A DNA stretch of 64,000 nt, from contig NC_009485.1 of assembly GCF_000015165.1 (NCBI RefSeq), positions 5,041,501-5,105,500 of the forward strand. The letters run 5' to 3'. This DNA is from Bradyrhizobium sp. BTAi1 (GTDB lineage: Bacteria > Pseudomonadota > Alphaproteobacteria > Rhizobiales > Xanthobacteraceae). The translations under genes were made by a program, and so were the position numbers. Positions 56,034 to 64,000 of the stretch are shown piece by piece. Under the pieces are notes generated by a model, which ran no database searches, was not told the origin of the DNA, and was given only the letters and a program-made list of their open reading frames with translations. Numbering within the stretch: the stretch's first letter is position 1; every line of letters starts with the position of its first letter.

Positions 56034-56816
56034 TCAAAATGCCGCGATCTGTCCGGGCAGCCGGTCCTTGATCAGCTGGCGGATCGCGTCGTTCTGAAAG
56101 GCACGGACCAGGGTCGGTACCCAGGGCGCATCCTTGTCGCGCTCGCGCACCGCGATGAAGTTGCTGTAGGGATTGTCGACCGGCGATTCGATCGCAATCG
56201 AATCTTTGCCCGGGATAAGGCCCGCGGGAACCGCATAGTTGGTATTGACCACGGCGGCATCGAGATCGCCGAGACTGCGCGGCAGCTGCGCCGCGTCGAT
56301 CTCGCGGAATTGCAGCTTGCGCGGATTGTCGACCACGTCGAGCACCGTAGGCAGCAGGCCGACGCCGTCCTTCACCTTGATCAACTTCTGGGCCTGCAAC
56401 AGCAGTAGCGCACGACCGCCGTTCGAGGGATCGTTCGGAATACCGATCGACGCGCCCGGCTTGATCTCCTCGACCGACTTTACCTTCTTTGAGTAGAGGC
56501 CGATCGGCGCGATGATCGTGGTGCCGACCGGCACGATCTTGTAGCCCCGCGTCTTGATCTGGTTGTCGAGAAACGGTCGATGCTGGAACGCATTGGCGTC
56601 GAGATCGCCGGCATCGAGCGCCGCATTCGGCAGCAGATAGTCGTTGAAGACGACGACCGAGACGTCGAGCCCGTCCTTGGCCGCGATCTCCTTCACCTTC
56701 GCCCAAAGAATCTCGGCATCGCCGCCGGAAATTCCGACCTTGATCTTTTGATCAGCCAGCGCCGGCGCAGCAAACAGAGCCAGTCCTGCGAAGATCGACA
56801 ACAGGAAACGCTTCAT
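56034..56816 (-). CDS. MetQ/NlpA-family substrate-binding protein
   Basis: 260 aa from ATG 56816 (GGAGATATTGCCC before it). A Sec signal ends APALA at about residue 21; no lipobox cysteine. The mature part IKVGISGGDAEILWAKVKEI, LDANAFQHRPFLDNQIKTRG and IGIPNDPSNGGRALLLLQ is of the MetQ family. It differs substantially from the MetQ-like protein at 43387. No MetN/MetI genes are nearby, so it may serve another importer. It is placed between an NtaA-type monooxygenase and the SfnB/DszC-like gene. Confidence 0.9.
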   Translation of the reverse strand: MKRFLLSIFAGLALFAAPALADQKIKVGISGGDAEILWAKVKEIAAKDGLDVSVVVFNDYLLPNAALDAGDLDANAFQHRPFLDNQIKTRGYKIVPVGTTIIAPIGLYSKKVKSVEEIKPGASIGIPNDPSNGGRALLLLQAQKLIKVKDGVGLLPTVLDVVDNPRKLQFREIDAAQLPRSLGDLDAAVVNTNYAVPAGLIPGKDSIAIESPVDNPYSNFIAVRERDKDAPWVPTLVRAFQNDAIRQLIKDRLPGQIAAF

Positions 56817-56960
56817 CGGGCAATATCTCCAATTCGTCATGTTCTAGTGGTGACGCGCACTCGGCGCGGAGTCTTGGCCGTGCTGCCGGACGGCATCATC
56901 GCGGCATCTGGGCATAGGGGGCCACGGCTGCGGGACAGGCTGCCTGCCGATCACCGGCAG

Positions 56961-58310
56961 CTACTCGGCTGCAACAGCCGCTGGCTTTCGCCGCTGCGGC
57001 CGGCGCAGGCCGAGATGATCGCGCAAGGTGCGGCCTTCATATTCCTCACGGAACAGGCCACGACGGCGCAGCTCCGGCACGACCAGGCGAATGAAGTCCT
57101 CAAGACCCGTCGGCAAGGTCGGCGCCATGATGTTAAAGCCGTCGGCACCGTAGTTCTCGAAGCGCTCTTCGAGCTGATCGGCGATCTGGCTCGGCGTGCC
57201 CACCACCTGCCAATGGCCGCGAGCACCGGCGATGCGCAGATAGAGGTCACGCAACGACAGGCCCTCGCGGCGGGCGAGATCGACCAGCAAAGCCTGCCGG
57301 CTCTTGCCGCCCTCGGTCTCCTTCAAGGCCGGCACCGGACCGTTGGGATCGGCGTTCAGGATCTCGGTCGTGCCGAGGAAGGTCGCGAGCAGGTCGAGGC
57401 CAACCTCGGGTGAGATCAGCGATTGCAGATAGTCGAACTTCTCCTTTGCTTCGCTTTCGGTTTCACCAACCACAGGAAACACGCCCGGCAGAATCTTGAG
57501 GTCATCGGGCCGGCGGCCGAACTTCGCCAGCCGGCCCTTGACGTCGGCATAGAACGCCACAGCATCGGCGAGCGTCTGCTGCGCCGTGAAGATGGCCTCT
57601 GCGGTCCGGGCCGCCAGCGCCTTGCCGGGCTCGCTCGACCCGGCCTGCACCACGACCGGCCGGCCCTGCGGCGCTGGCGGAATATTGAGCGGCCCCCTCA
57701 CCTTGAAATGCCGGCCGCGGTGATCGAGGACATGCAGCTTGGCCGGATCGAAATAGCGGCCGTCGGCGCGGTCGCGCAGGAAGGCACCCTCCTCCCAGCT
57801 GTCCCAGAGCCCGTTGACGACATCGGCGAACTCTTCGGCCCGCGCGTAACGATCCGCATGCGGGATGAGTCCGTCATGATTGAAGTTCAGCGCGGCCGAG
57901 GCATCGGTCGAGGTCACGAGATTCCAGCCGGCGCGCCCGCCGCTCAGCCGATCGAGCGAGGCGAACTGCCGGGCCACGTTGAACGGCTCGTTGTAACTGG
58001 TCGACACCGTCGCGACGAGACCGATCCGCGACGTCACCGCCGACAACGCTGACAGCAGCGTCAGCGGCTCGAACGGGTAGACGCCGGTATGCGCCTTGCG
58101 GCTCGCCGCATTGAGCCGGTCGATCTTGACGCCAACCTGATCGGCCAGGAACACCGCGTCGAACTTGGCGTCCTCGGCAAGCCTGGCGAACTGCACGAAG
58201 TCCTGCAGTGTCTGGCTGTCGGAGGCATCCTTGGAGCGCCACGCCGCGACGTGATGGCCCGTGAACAGGAGGAATGCACCGAGCGAAAGCTTGTCCTTGC
58301 GGCGGGCCAT
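56961..58310 (-). CDS. Luciferase-like FMN-dependent monooxygenase (NtaA/SnaA/DszA family)
   Basis: 449 aa. Features are LSLGAFLLFTGHHVAAWRS, then FNVARQFASLDRLSGGRAGWNLVTS, GRHFKVRGPLNIPPAPQGRP and RRGLFREEYEGRTLRDHLGL. It belongs to the large NtaA-type subclass but is clearly apart from the pair at 44632 and 61902. The gene is 39 bp after a binding-protein gene of the peptide type, so import and cleavage of one compound is likely. Reduced FMN must come from elsewhere. Confidence 0.92.
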   Translation of the reverse strand: MARRKDKLSLGAFLLFTGHHVAAWRSKDASDSQTLQDFVQFARLAEDAKFDAVFLADQVGVKIDRLNAASRKAHTGVYPFEPLTLLSALSAVTSRIGLVATVSTSYNEPFNVARQFASLDRLSGGRAGWNLVTSTDASAALNFNHDGLIPHADRYARAEEFADVVNGLWDSWEEGAFLRDRADGRYFDPAKLHVLDHRGRHFKVRGPLNIPPAPQGRPVVVQAGSSEPGKALAARTAEAIFTAQQTLADAVAFYADVKGRLAKFGRRPDDLKILPGVFPVVGETESEAKEKFDYLQSLISPEVGLDLLATFLGTTEILNADPNGPVPALKETEGGKSRQALLVDLARREGLSLRDLYLRIAGARGHWQVVGTPSQIADQLEERFENYGADGFNIMAPTLPTGLEDFIRLVVPELRRRGLFREEYEGRTLRDHLGLRRPQRRKPAAVAAE

Positions 58311-58349
58311 CAGAAATCTCCGAGACGAGGTTTGAAAAGGCTGTTAGGA

Positions 58350-59945
58350 TCAGGCCGAGGGGTCGATCCAGAGATCGGCGAAGCTCCCATTCAGCCCCTC
58401 AGCACCGGGCGCGAAATTGCGCACCTTGCGGTTGGCGATGATGACGCCGCCGGCAGCGACCAGATCGACCGACGCCACGTCCTCATGGATGATGGACTGG
58501 AATGACGACCACAGCTGACGGCGCTTCTCGACATCCGTCTCGATCGCCGCGGCCTCCAGCAGCCGGTCGATCTCCGGATTGCTGTAATGCGCGGCGTTGG
58601 AGAATGGCAGGCCGATCCGGAAGTTCTTCGACCAATAAGCCCGCTGCACGCCAAGCGTCGGATCGAACGTGTTCGACAGGCTCTCGATCGTCAGATCGAA
58701 CGCACGGTCGCGATAGACGACGTTGAGATAGGTCGCGAGGTCGAAACGCTGGATCTCGATATCGAGTCCAATGCGCCGCAACGCGTTGCGAAGAAAATCG
58801 GCGAAGCTCGGCGGCAGGAACGGATTCTGCGTCAGCCGGAGCTTGGTGCGAATGCCGCCGGCGCCGCGCGGCAGGCCCGCCTCGTCCAACAGACGCTCCG
58901 CCGCCTTGAGGTCGACGGGCCATCCCTGGATCTTGGGATCGTAGAATTTCGGCAGCGCCGTACTGATCGGCGACGGCGAGACCAGACCATAGCCGAAATA
59001 GACAACGTCGAGCAGCGCCTTCAGGTCGATCGCATGCGCGATGGCCTTGCGGACGCGCCGGTCCTGCAGCGCCGGCGTATCGAAATTGAAGAACAGCTGC
59101 TGCTGCGGTCCGGAATAGGCATAGGTGGTCGTATCGACGACAAACCTCTTGTCGGCCTTGAACCTCTCGATGTCGCCATAGGGAACCGGCGTCGCACCGA
59201 TATCGACCTCCCCGGCCTCCAGCGCCGCGGCACGCGCGGCCGGGTCGAGCACGACCTTCAGCACTAGGCGATCGACATAGGGCTTCGGTGCATCCCAGTA
59301 GTTGGGATTGCGGACGAACAGCAGATGGCTGCCCGGCACCCATTCGTGGAGAATAAAGGGGCCGGTGCCGATCATCTGCTCCAGCTTCGGCTGTTCGTCC
59401 GGCTTAAACGTCGAGTAGACGTGCCGCGGCACGATCGGCGACTCCGCGCCGGCCAGCGCCGAAATCAGGAACGGTGCGGGCTTCGCCAGCACGATGACGG
59501 CCGTCAGCGGATCCGGCGTCTCGACTGCCTCGACATTGGCGAAAGTGATGCGGCCGCGCGGATGGGCGATCTTGAGGCGTTCGACCGAGAACGCCACGTC
59601 GACCGAGGTGAACGGCTGACCATCCGACCATTTCACGTTCGGCCGCAGCTTGAACGTATAGCGCTTGCCGTCCTCGCTGATCGACCAGGACGTCGCGAGC
59701 ACCGGCTTCGGATTGAGATCATAGTCGTAGGCGAGCAGGCCTTCGTTGACCTTGGTGCCGATCGTCTGGCCGGTGCCCGACGAGGTGTTGATCGCGATCA
59801 AGGCCGATGGATCGGGGTAGTAGACCCAATTGAGCGTTCCGCCCGAAACTGGCTTGTCGGCGGCGGCCTGGCCATGCTGCGGGAGCAGCAACGCCGCAGC
59901 CGACGCGAGCATGCCAAAGTGAAAGTCGCGGCGATCGAGCTTCAT
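58350..59945 (-). CDS. Peptide/nickel-type ABC transporter substrate-binding protein (SBP_bac_5)
   Basis: 531 aa. The N terminus MKLDRRDFHFGMLASAAALL has a twin-arginine-like pair and ends near QAAA. The mature protein has GGTLNWVYYPDPSAL, LRPNVKWSDGQPFTSVDVAF, IGTGPFILHEW and TIESLSNTFDPTLGVQRAYW. It is related to the binding proteins at 28243 and 60240 (shared SNTFDPT-GVQR end). It heads a short operon with the NtaA-type monooxygenase. Confidence 0.92.
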   Translation of the reverse strand: MKLDRRDFHFGMLASAAALLLPQHGQAAADKPVSGGTLNWVYYPDPSALIAINTSSGTGQTIGTKVNEGLLAYDYDLNPKPVLATSWSISEDGKRYTFKLRPNVKWSDGQPFTSVDVAFSVERLKIAHPRGRITFANVEAVETPDPLTAVIVLAKPAPFLISALAGAESPIVPRHVYSTFKPDEQPKLEQMIGTGPFILHEWVPGSHLLFVRNPNYWDAPKPYVDRLVLKVVLDPAARAAALEAGEVDIGATPVPYGDIERFKADKRFVVDTTTYAYSGPQQQLFFNFDTPALQDRRVRKAIAHAIDLKALLDVVYFGYGLVSPSPISTALPKFYDPKIQGWPVDLKAAERLLDEAGLPRGAGGIRTKLRLTQNPFLPPSFADFLRNALRRIGLDIEIQRFDLATYLNVVYRDRAFDLTIESLSNTFDPTLGVQRAYWSKNFRIGLPFSNAAHYSNPEIDRLLEAAAIETDVEKRRQLWSSFQSIIHEDVASVDLVAAGGVIIANRKVRNFAPGAEGLNGSFADLWIDPSA

Positions 59946-60239
59946 CGCGTCACCATTGAGCCAGGTTCGAGGGCGCGATCGACAGTCACATCCGCGCGTC
60001 GTGATCTGATCATCACGCGTTGTCAGCGCTTGATGACCGACCGAACCGATGCGTCATGATAGACACGAGCGACAGAGAATTTGCTTTTTTTGTTGGCGAC
60101 ACCCGCGCGCGAACGCATTCGCATTGTCACGTGTCAGCAGCTGCATTCTTTTCATTTGCGATTGGCCGACCAAATCGGATTGATTGATCAGTTGTTTGAT
60201 GAATTACTCGTGCGATCGATTATCACCTGATGAGAATAA
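59946..60239. other. 294-bp divergent intergenic region with a T-run
   Basis: Separates two binding-protein genes transcribed away from each other. It is AT-richer than its surroundings and contains a T-run near 60087. A small inverted repeat GTGAT-ctgatc-ATCAC (60001-60016) lies about 55 bp before the minus-strand start. No gene seen. Confidence 0.5.
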
Positions 60240-61838
60240 ATGCTCCTCACGCGTCGCAATCTCAGCAAGACCCTTCTATTCGGAACGATCACTGCCGCCG
60301 CCGGCCATGCGCGCACGTCGCAGGCCGCAGAGCCGCGGCGTGGCGGAACGCTCAACCTGGTCATTCAGCCCGAACCCCCGATTCTGGTGAGCCTCACTCA
60401 TACCGCAGGGCCGACGACGCGGGTCAGCCCGAAGATCACGGAAGGTCTTCTCACCTTTGATCTCGACTTCAGGCCGCGGCCGCAACTGGCGACGGACTGG
60501 CAAGTCAGCGACGACGGCCTGCGCTACACCTTTGCTCTGCGGCGCGGCGTGAAGTGGCATGACGGCCGGGATTTCACCTCGGCCGACGTCGCCTACTCCA
60601 TCAGCCTGCTCAAGCAGCATCACCCGCGCGGCCGCGGCACGCTGTCGTCCGTCCGCGAGGTCGAGACACCCGATGCGCACACCGCCACAATCGCGCTGGA
60701 CAAGCCGGCGCCCTATCTGCTCGCCGCGTTGACGGCCTCGGAATCGCCGATCGTGCCGCGCCATGTCTATGAGGGCAGCGATCCCCTGAACAATCCGAAC
60801 GGGCGTGCGCCGATCGGTACCGGTCCGTTCGTGTTCAAGGAGTGGCAGCAGGGCAGCCACATCATTCTCGAGCGCAATCCGACTTATTGGGACCCGGGCA
60901 AGCCCTATCTCGACCGTATCGTCGTCCGCTTCATCGCCGATGCCAATGCACGCGCCGTCGCGCTGGAGACCGGTGAGATCCATCTGGCGCCCGACACGCC
61001 GGTTCCGCTCGGACAGATCGAAGCGCTGAAGTCCAACCCGGCGCTGCTGATCGAGACCCGCGGCTACGATTACCAGCCGATCGTCTACCGCCTCGAATTC
61101 AATCTCGCCAATCCATACTTCGCCAAGCGCGAGGTGCGCGCCGCCGTCGCCCACGCGATCGATCGCGACGCGATCACCCGCGTCGTGTTCTATGGCTGGG
61201 GCCGGAATGCGCCGAGCGCAATCAGCCCTGCCCTGAAGCAGTTCCACAACCCCGACATTCCCCGCCACGATTTCGATCCGAAGAAGGCCGAGGCGCTGCT
61301 CGATGCCGCCGGCTATCCACGCGGTCCAGACGGCATCCGCTTCAAGGTGTTCCACGACTACATGCCCTACAGCGAGGCCTACCAGCAGCTCGGCGCCTAC
61401 ACGCGCCAGGCGCTCGCCAATATCGGCATTGGCGTGACCTTGCGGGCGCAGGACGTCCCGACCTGGTTCAAACGGACCTACACCAACCGCGATTTCGATT
61501 TCATGAGCAACGGCATGAGCAACTCGTTCGATCCGACGGTCGGGGTGCAGCGGCTGTATTGGTCGAAGAACTTCAAGCCCGGCGTGCCATTCTCCAACGG
61601 CTCGGGCTACAGCAATCCGGAGGTCGACCGGCTGCTCGAAGCGGCCGCAGTCGAGAGCGATCCGGCCAGGCGACGCGAACTGTTCAAGGCCTTCCAGGTC
61701 ATCGTCGCCACCGACCTGCCCGACGTCAATCTCGTCACCGGCGCCAACCTGACCATCGCCAATCGCAAGGTGCGCGACCACACCACCACGATCGACGGCC
61801 CATCGGCGAACTTCGCCGATGTCTGGCTCGAGGCATAG
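60240..61838 (+). CDS. Peptide/nickel-type ABC transporter substrate-binding protein (SBP_bac_5)
   Basis: 532 aa from ATG 60240. MLLTRRNLSKTLLFGTITAA is a twin-arginine-type signal peptide, ending near SQA. The mature part is closely related to the orphan at 28243, with identical stretches VKWHDGRDFTSADVAYS, HPRGRGT, SESPIVP and IGTGPFVFKEW. It starts a plus-strand operon that continues with an NtaA-type monooxygenase and a permease cut by the window edge. Confidence 0.93.
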   Translation: MLLTRRNLSKTLLFGTITAAAGHARTSQAAEPRRGGTLNLVIQPEPPILVSLTHTAGPTTRVSPKITEGLLTFDLDFRPRPQLATDWQVSDDGLRYTFALRRGVKWHDGRDFTSADVAYSISLLKQHHPRGRGTLSSVREVETPDAHTATIALDKPAPYLLAALTASESPIVPRHVYEGSDPLNNPNGRAPIGTGPFVFKEWQQGSHIILERNPTYWDPGKPYLDRIVVRFIADANARAVALETGEIHLAPDTPVPLGQIEALKSNPALLIETRGYDYQPIVYRLEFNLANPYFAKREVRAAVAHAIDRDAITRVVFYGWGRNAPSAISPALKQFHNPDIPRHDFDPKKAEALLDAAGYPRGPDGIRFKVFHDYMPYSEAYQQLGAYTRQALANIGIGVTLRAQDVPTWFKRTYTNRDFDFMSNGMSNSFDPTVGVQRLYWSKNFKPGVPFSNGSGYSNPEVDRLLEAAAVESDPARRRELFKAFQVIVATDLPDVNLVTGANLTIANRKVRDHTTTIDGPSANFADVWLEA

Positions 61839-61901
61839 CGATGACCGGCGCCGATCCCGAGCCGTTTGCGTTTCAATAGCGGCGCATCGCAGGAGAGATC
61901 C

Positions 61902-63311
61902 TTGCCCAGGACACCCAAGACCATCGCCGTGAACGGCTTCGCGATCTTCAGCCCGGTGCATCTGTCGCCCGGGTTGTGGCGCCATCCGGACGACCGCTCG
62001 CTGGAGTTCGACACGCTCCGCTATTGGACCGACGTGGCGCGGACACTCGAGGCCGGCAGGTTCGATTCGATCTTCATCGCCGACGGCATCGGCATTCATG
62101 ACGTCTATGCCGGCAATGCTGACGCCGCGCTCAGCACGGCGGCGCAGATCCCGAAGCTCGATCCGATGCTGCTGGTCTCGGCCATGGCTGCTGTCACCGA
62201 GCATCTCGGCCTCGGCATCACCGCATCCGTCTCCTACGAGCCGCCCTTCACCCTGGCGCGCCGCTTCTCGACGCTCGATCACCTGACACGCGGCCGCATC
62301 GCCTGGAACATCGTCACCGGCTATTCCGCGGCGGCCTCGCGGGCGGTCGGCCGTGCCGACATCATGGCGCATGATCCGCGCTACGATCTCGCCGACGAAT
62401 TCCTCGATGCGGTCTATGCGCTGTGGGAAGGCAGCTGGGACGACGGCGCGGTCATCGCCGATCGCGACCGCGGCGTGTTCGCCGATCCCAGCCGTATCCG
62501 CAAGGTCCATCACCAGGGTCAGCATTTCAAGGTCGACGCCATCCATCTTGTGCACCCGTCGCCGCAGCGGACGCCGTTCCTGTTCCAGGCCGGCGCCTCC
62601 CACCGCGGCAAGGACTTTGCCGCGCGCCATGCCGAAGCGGTGTTTCTCGGCGAGCATTCGAAGACGCGCACCGCCGCCAATGTCGCGGAAACACGGGCGC
62701 GTGCCCAGGCGTTCGGCCGCAACGCAAACGACATCCGCTTCTTCGGCCTGATCACCGTCATCGTCGGCGAGACCCGTGCCGAGGCCGAAGCGAAATATCG
62801 TGACTATCAGCGCTACACCGACCCGAAGGGTGCGCTGGCGCTGCTGTCCGGCTGGACCGGCATCGACCTGTCCCGTTACAGCCTCGACGACCCGTTCCCG
62901 ACCATCAAGAAGGACAACGCGGTCACCTCGATGATCGACACCTTCGCGGCGTCCGAGCGCGCCTGGACCATCCGCGACATCATCACCCACAATTTCATCG
63001 GCGGCCGCGGCCCGGTCGTGATCGGCTCGCCGGCCGAGGTTGCCGACGAGCTGCAGTCCTGGATCGCCGAGACCGATCTCGACGGCTTCAATCTGAGCTA
63101 CGCGATCACGCCCGGCGGCTATCGAGACTTTGCCGATCTGGTCGTCCCGGAGTTGCAGCGCCGCGGCGTCTACAAGACGGACTACGCGCCCGGCACGCTC
63201 CGCGAGAAGACTTTTGGCGCCGGACATGCGCGGCTGCCTGACACGCACCCAGCCGCGCGCTTTCGTTTCGACGCGGCAGCGTCGCGCGCGCAGGCGCTGG
63301 CGTCGGTCTGA
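61902..63311 (+). CDS. Luciferase-like FMN-dependent monooxygenase (NtaA/SnaA/DszA family)
   Basis: 469 aa from TTG 61902; AGGAGAG six bases upstream decides this start, and the frame is open 12 codons further without a ribosome site. The protein shows GFAIFSPVHLSPGLWRHPD, FTLARRFSTLDHLTRGRIAW, then QHFKVDAIHLVHPSPQRTPF and RRGVYKTDYAPGTLREKTFG. It is a paralogue of the protein at 44632. Position after a binding protein and before a permease suggests cleavage of the imported compound. Confidence 0.92.
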   Translation: MPRTPKTIAVNGFAIFSPVHLSPGLWRHPDDRSLEFDTLRYWTDVARTLEAGRFDSIFIADGIGIHDVYAGNADAALSTAAQIPKLDPMLLVSAMAAVTEHLGLGITASVSYEPPFTLARRFSTLDHLTRGRIAWNIVTGYSAAASRAVGRADIMAHDPRYDLADEFLDAVYALWEGSWDDGAVIADRDRGVFADPSRIRKVHHQGQHFKVDAIHLVHPSPQRTPFLFQAGASHRGKDFAARHAEAVFLGEHSKTRTAANVAETRARAQAFGRNANDIRFFGLITVIVGETRAEAEAKYRDYQRYTDPKGALALLSGWTGIDLSRYSLDDPFPTIKKDNAVTSMIDTFAASERAWTIRDIITHNFIGGRGPVVIGSPAEVADELQSWIAETDLDGFNLSYAITPGGYRDFADLVVPELQRRGVYKTDYAPGTLREKTFGAGHARLPDTHPAARFRFDAAASRAQALASV

Positions 63312-63350
63312 ACCAATCATGCAGACACCATCCATCATCCGGGGGACGAC

Positions 63351-64000
63351 ATGTCGACCATGACCCGTCTTGCCAAGGTGCTGCGGCGGACCACGCTGCA
63401 GGCGGTGCCGACCGTCATCGGCATCGTCATCCTCAACTTCCTGCTGCTGCAGCTGGCTCCGGGCGATGCCGCCGACGTGCTCGCCGGCGAGTCGGGGTCG
63501 GCGACCATGGAGACCGTTGCGGCCCTGCGCGCGCGGTTCGGATTGGATCAGCCGGTGCTGGTTCAGCTGATCGCCTATCTCGACAACCTCGCCCATTTCA
63601 GCCTCGGCTTCTCGCCGCGCTACAATCTGCCGGTGTCGGACATCATCGCGCAGCGGCTGCCGGGCACCGTCATCCTGATGCTGACGGCGCTGGCGCTCGC
63701 CCTCGCCTTCGGCATCACGCTCGGCACCGTGATGGCGACCTATGCCGGACGCTGGCCGGACCGGCTGATCTCGGTCGGCATCACGCTGTTCTATTCGATC
63801 CCCGGCTTCTGGATCGGCCTGATGCTGATCCTGCTGTTCTCGGTCAAGCTCGGCTGGCTGCCGAGCGGCGGCTCCGGCACCATCGGCACCACTGTCAGCG
63901 GCTTCGCGCTCGTCATCGACCGGGCGCGCTACATGGTGCTGCCGGCGCTGTCGCTCGCACTGTTCTACATCGCGATCTATTCGCGGCTGACGCGCGCGGC
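63351..64000 (+). CDS. Peptide/nickel-type ABC transporter permease (OppB/DppB family), cut by right edge
   Basis: 216 codons visible from ATG 63351 (GGGGGA before it), open to the window end. It begins MSTMTRLAKVLRRTTLQAVP, then LLLQLAPGDAADVLAG and LRARFGLDQPVLVQLIAYLD, the OppB-type N terminus, with FYSIPGFWIGLMLILLFSV in the later membrane segments. The rest of the gene and presumably an OppC-type permease and ATPases lie beyond the window. Confidence 0.9.
   Translation, partial: MSTMTRLAKVLRRTTLQAVPTVIGIVILNFLLLQLAPGDAADVLAGESGSATMETVAALRARFGLDQPVLVQLIAYLDNLAHFSLGFSPRYNLPVSDIIAQRLPGTVILMLTALALALAFGITLGTVMATYAGRWPDRLISVGITLFYSIPGFWIGLMLILLFSVKLGWLPSGGSGTIGTTVSGFALVIDRARYMVLPALSLALFYIAIYSRLTRA

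Noticed and set aside
60276..63596. Very long open frame on the minus strand opposite the binding-protein and monooxygenase genes
   Set aside because: It is antisense to two strongly conserved genes; GC-rich codon bias leaves the opposite frame open, and its translation has no recognisable family.

Overview
The window reads as chromosomal DNA of a GC-rich alphaproteobacterium, most likely Bradyrhizobium or a close relative in the Hyphomicrobiales. The reasons are the codon usage, the dense ATGA/TGATG-coupled operons, the large number of ABC importers, and several families typical of soil rhizobia (Tm-1-like/TIM-barrel pairs, KPN_01858-type flavin monooxygenases with their CMD partners). That assignment is inference; there is no rRNA or other marker gene. 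I saw no tRNA, rRNA, CRISPR array, insertion sequence or prophage gene.

Region 1 (1-16.8 kb, all minus strand). Reading with transcription, it contains a LysR regulator, a branched-chain-amino-acid-type binding protein, an AraC regulator, two Liv-type permeases, a LivG-type ATPase, a LivF-type ATPase fused to a Tm-1-like (UPF0261) domain, a PEP-hydrolase-like TIM-barrel protein, a giant flotillin with an exceptionally regular 44-residue coiled-coil repeat, two tandem SRPBCC proteins, and a molybdenum hydroxylase (FAD subunit, 2Fe-2S subunit, and a molybdopterin subunit split in two). Its conserved order points to one uptake-plus-oxidation module whose substrate is unknown. This is the most unusual part of the window.

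Region 2 (17.0-27.7 kb, all minus strand) is a catabolic operon. It has a ribose-type ABC importer in which one permease is fused to a strictosidine-synthase-like/SMP-30 beta-propeller, a second free propeller protein, a zinc alcohol dehydrogenase, an aldehyde dehydrogenase and a family III CoA-transferase. The logic is: import, possibly open a lactone, oxidise alcohol to aldehyde to acid, then make the CoA thioester.

Region 3 (28.2-64 kb) looks like an organosulfur (or similar heteroatom-compound) scavenging island, with strand changes between short operons. It holds five peptide/nickel-type binding proteins, two complete and one partial Opp-type transporters, an Ssu/Tau-type importer with two different permeases, two MetQ-like binding proteins without MetNI, four luciferase-like flavin monooxygenases, a DszC/SfnB-like flavin enzyme, a TauD-like dioxygenase, an AhpD/CMD pair and an Lrp/AsnC regulator. 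A flavoprotein oxidoreductase, a DUF3088 protein and a methyltransferase lie in the middle. No flavin reductase gene is visible, although the monooxygenases should need one. The last permease is cut by the right edge and the molybdopterin subunit by the left edge.
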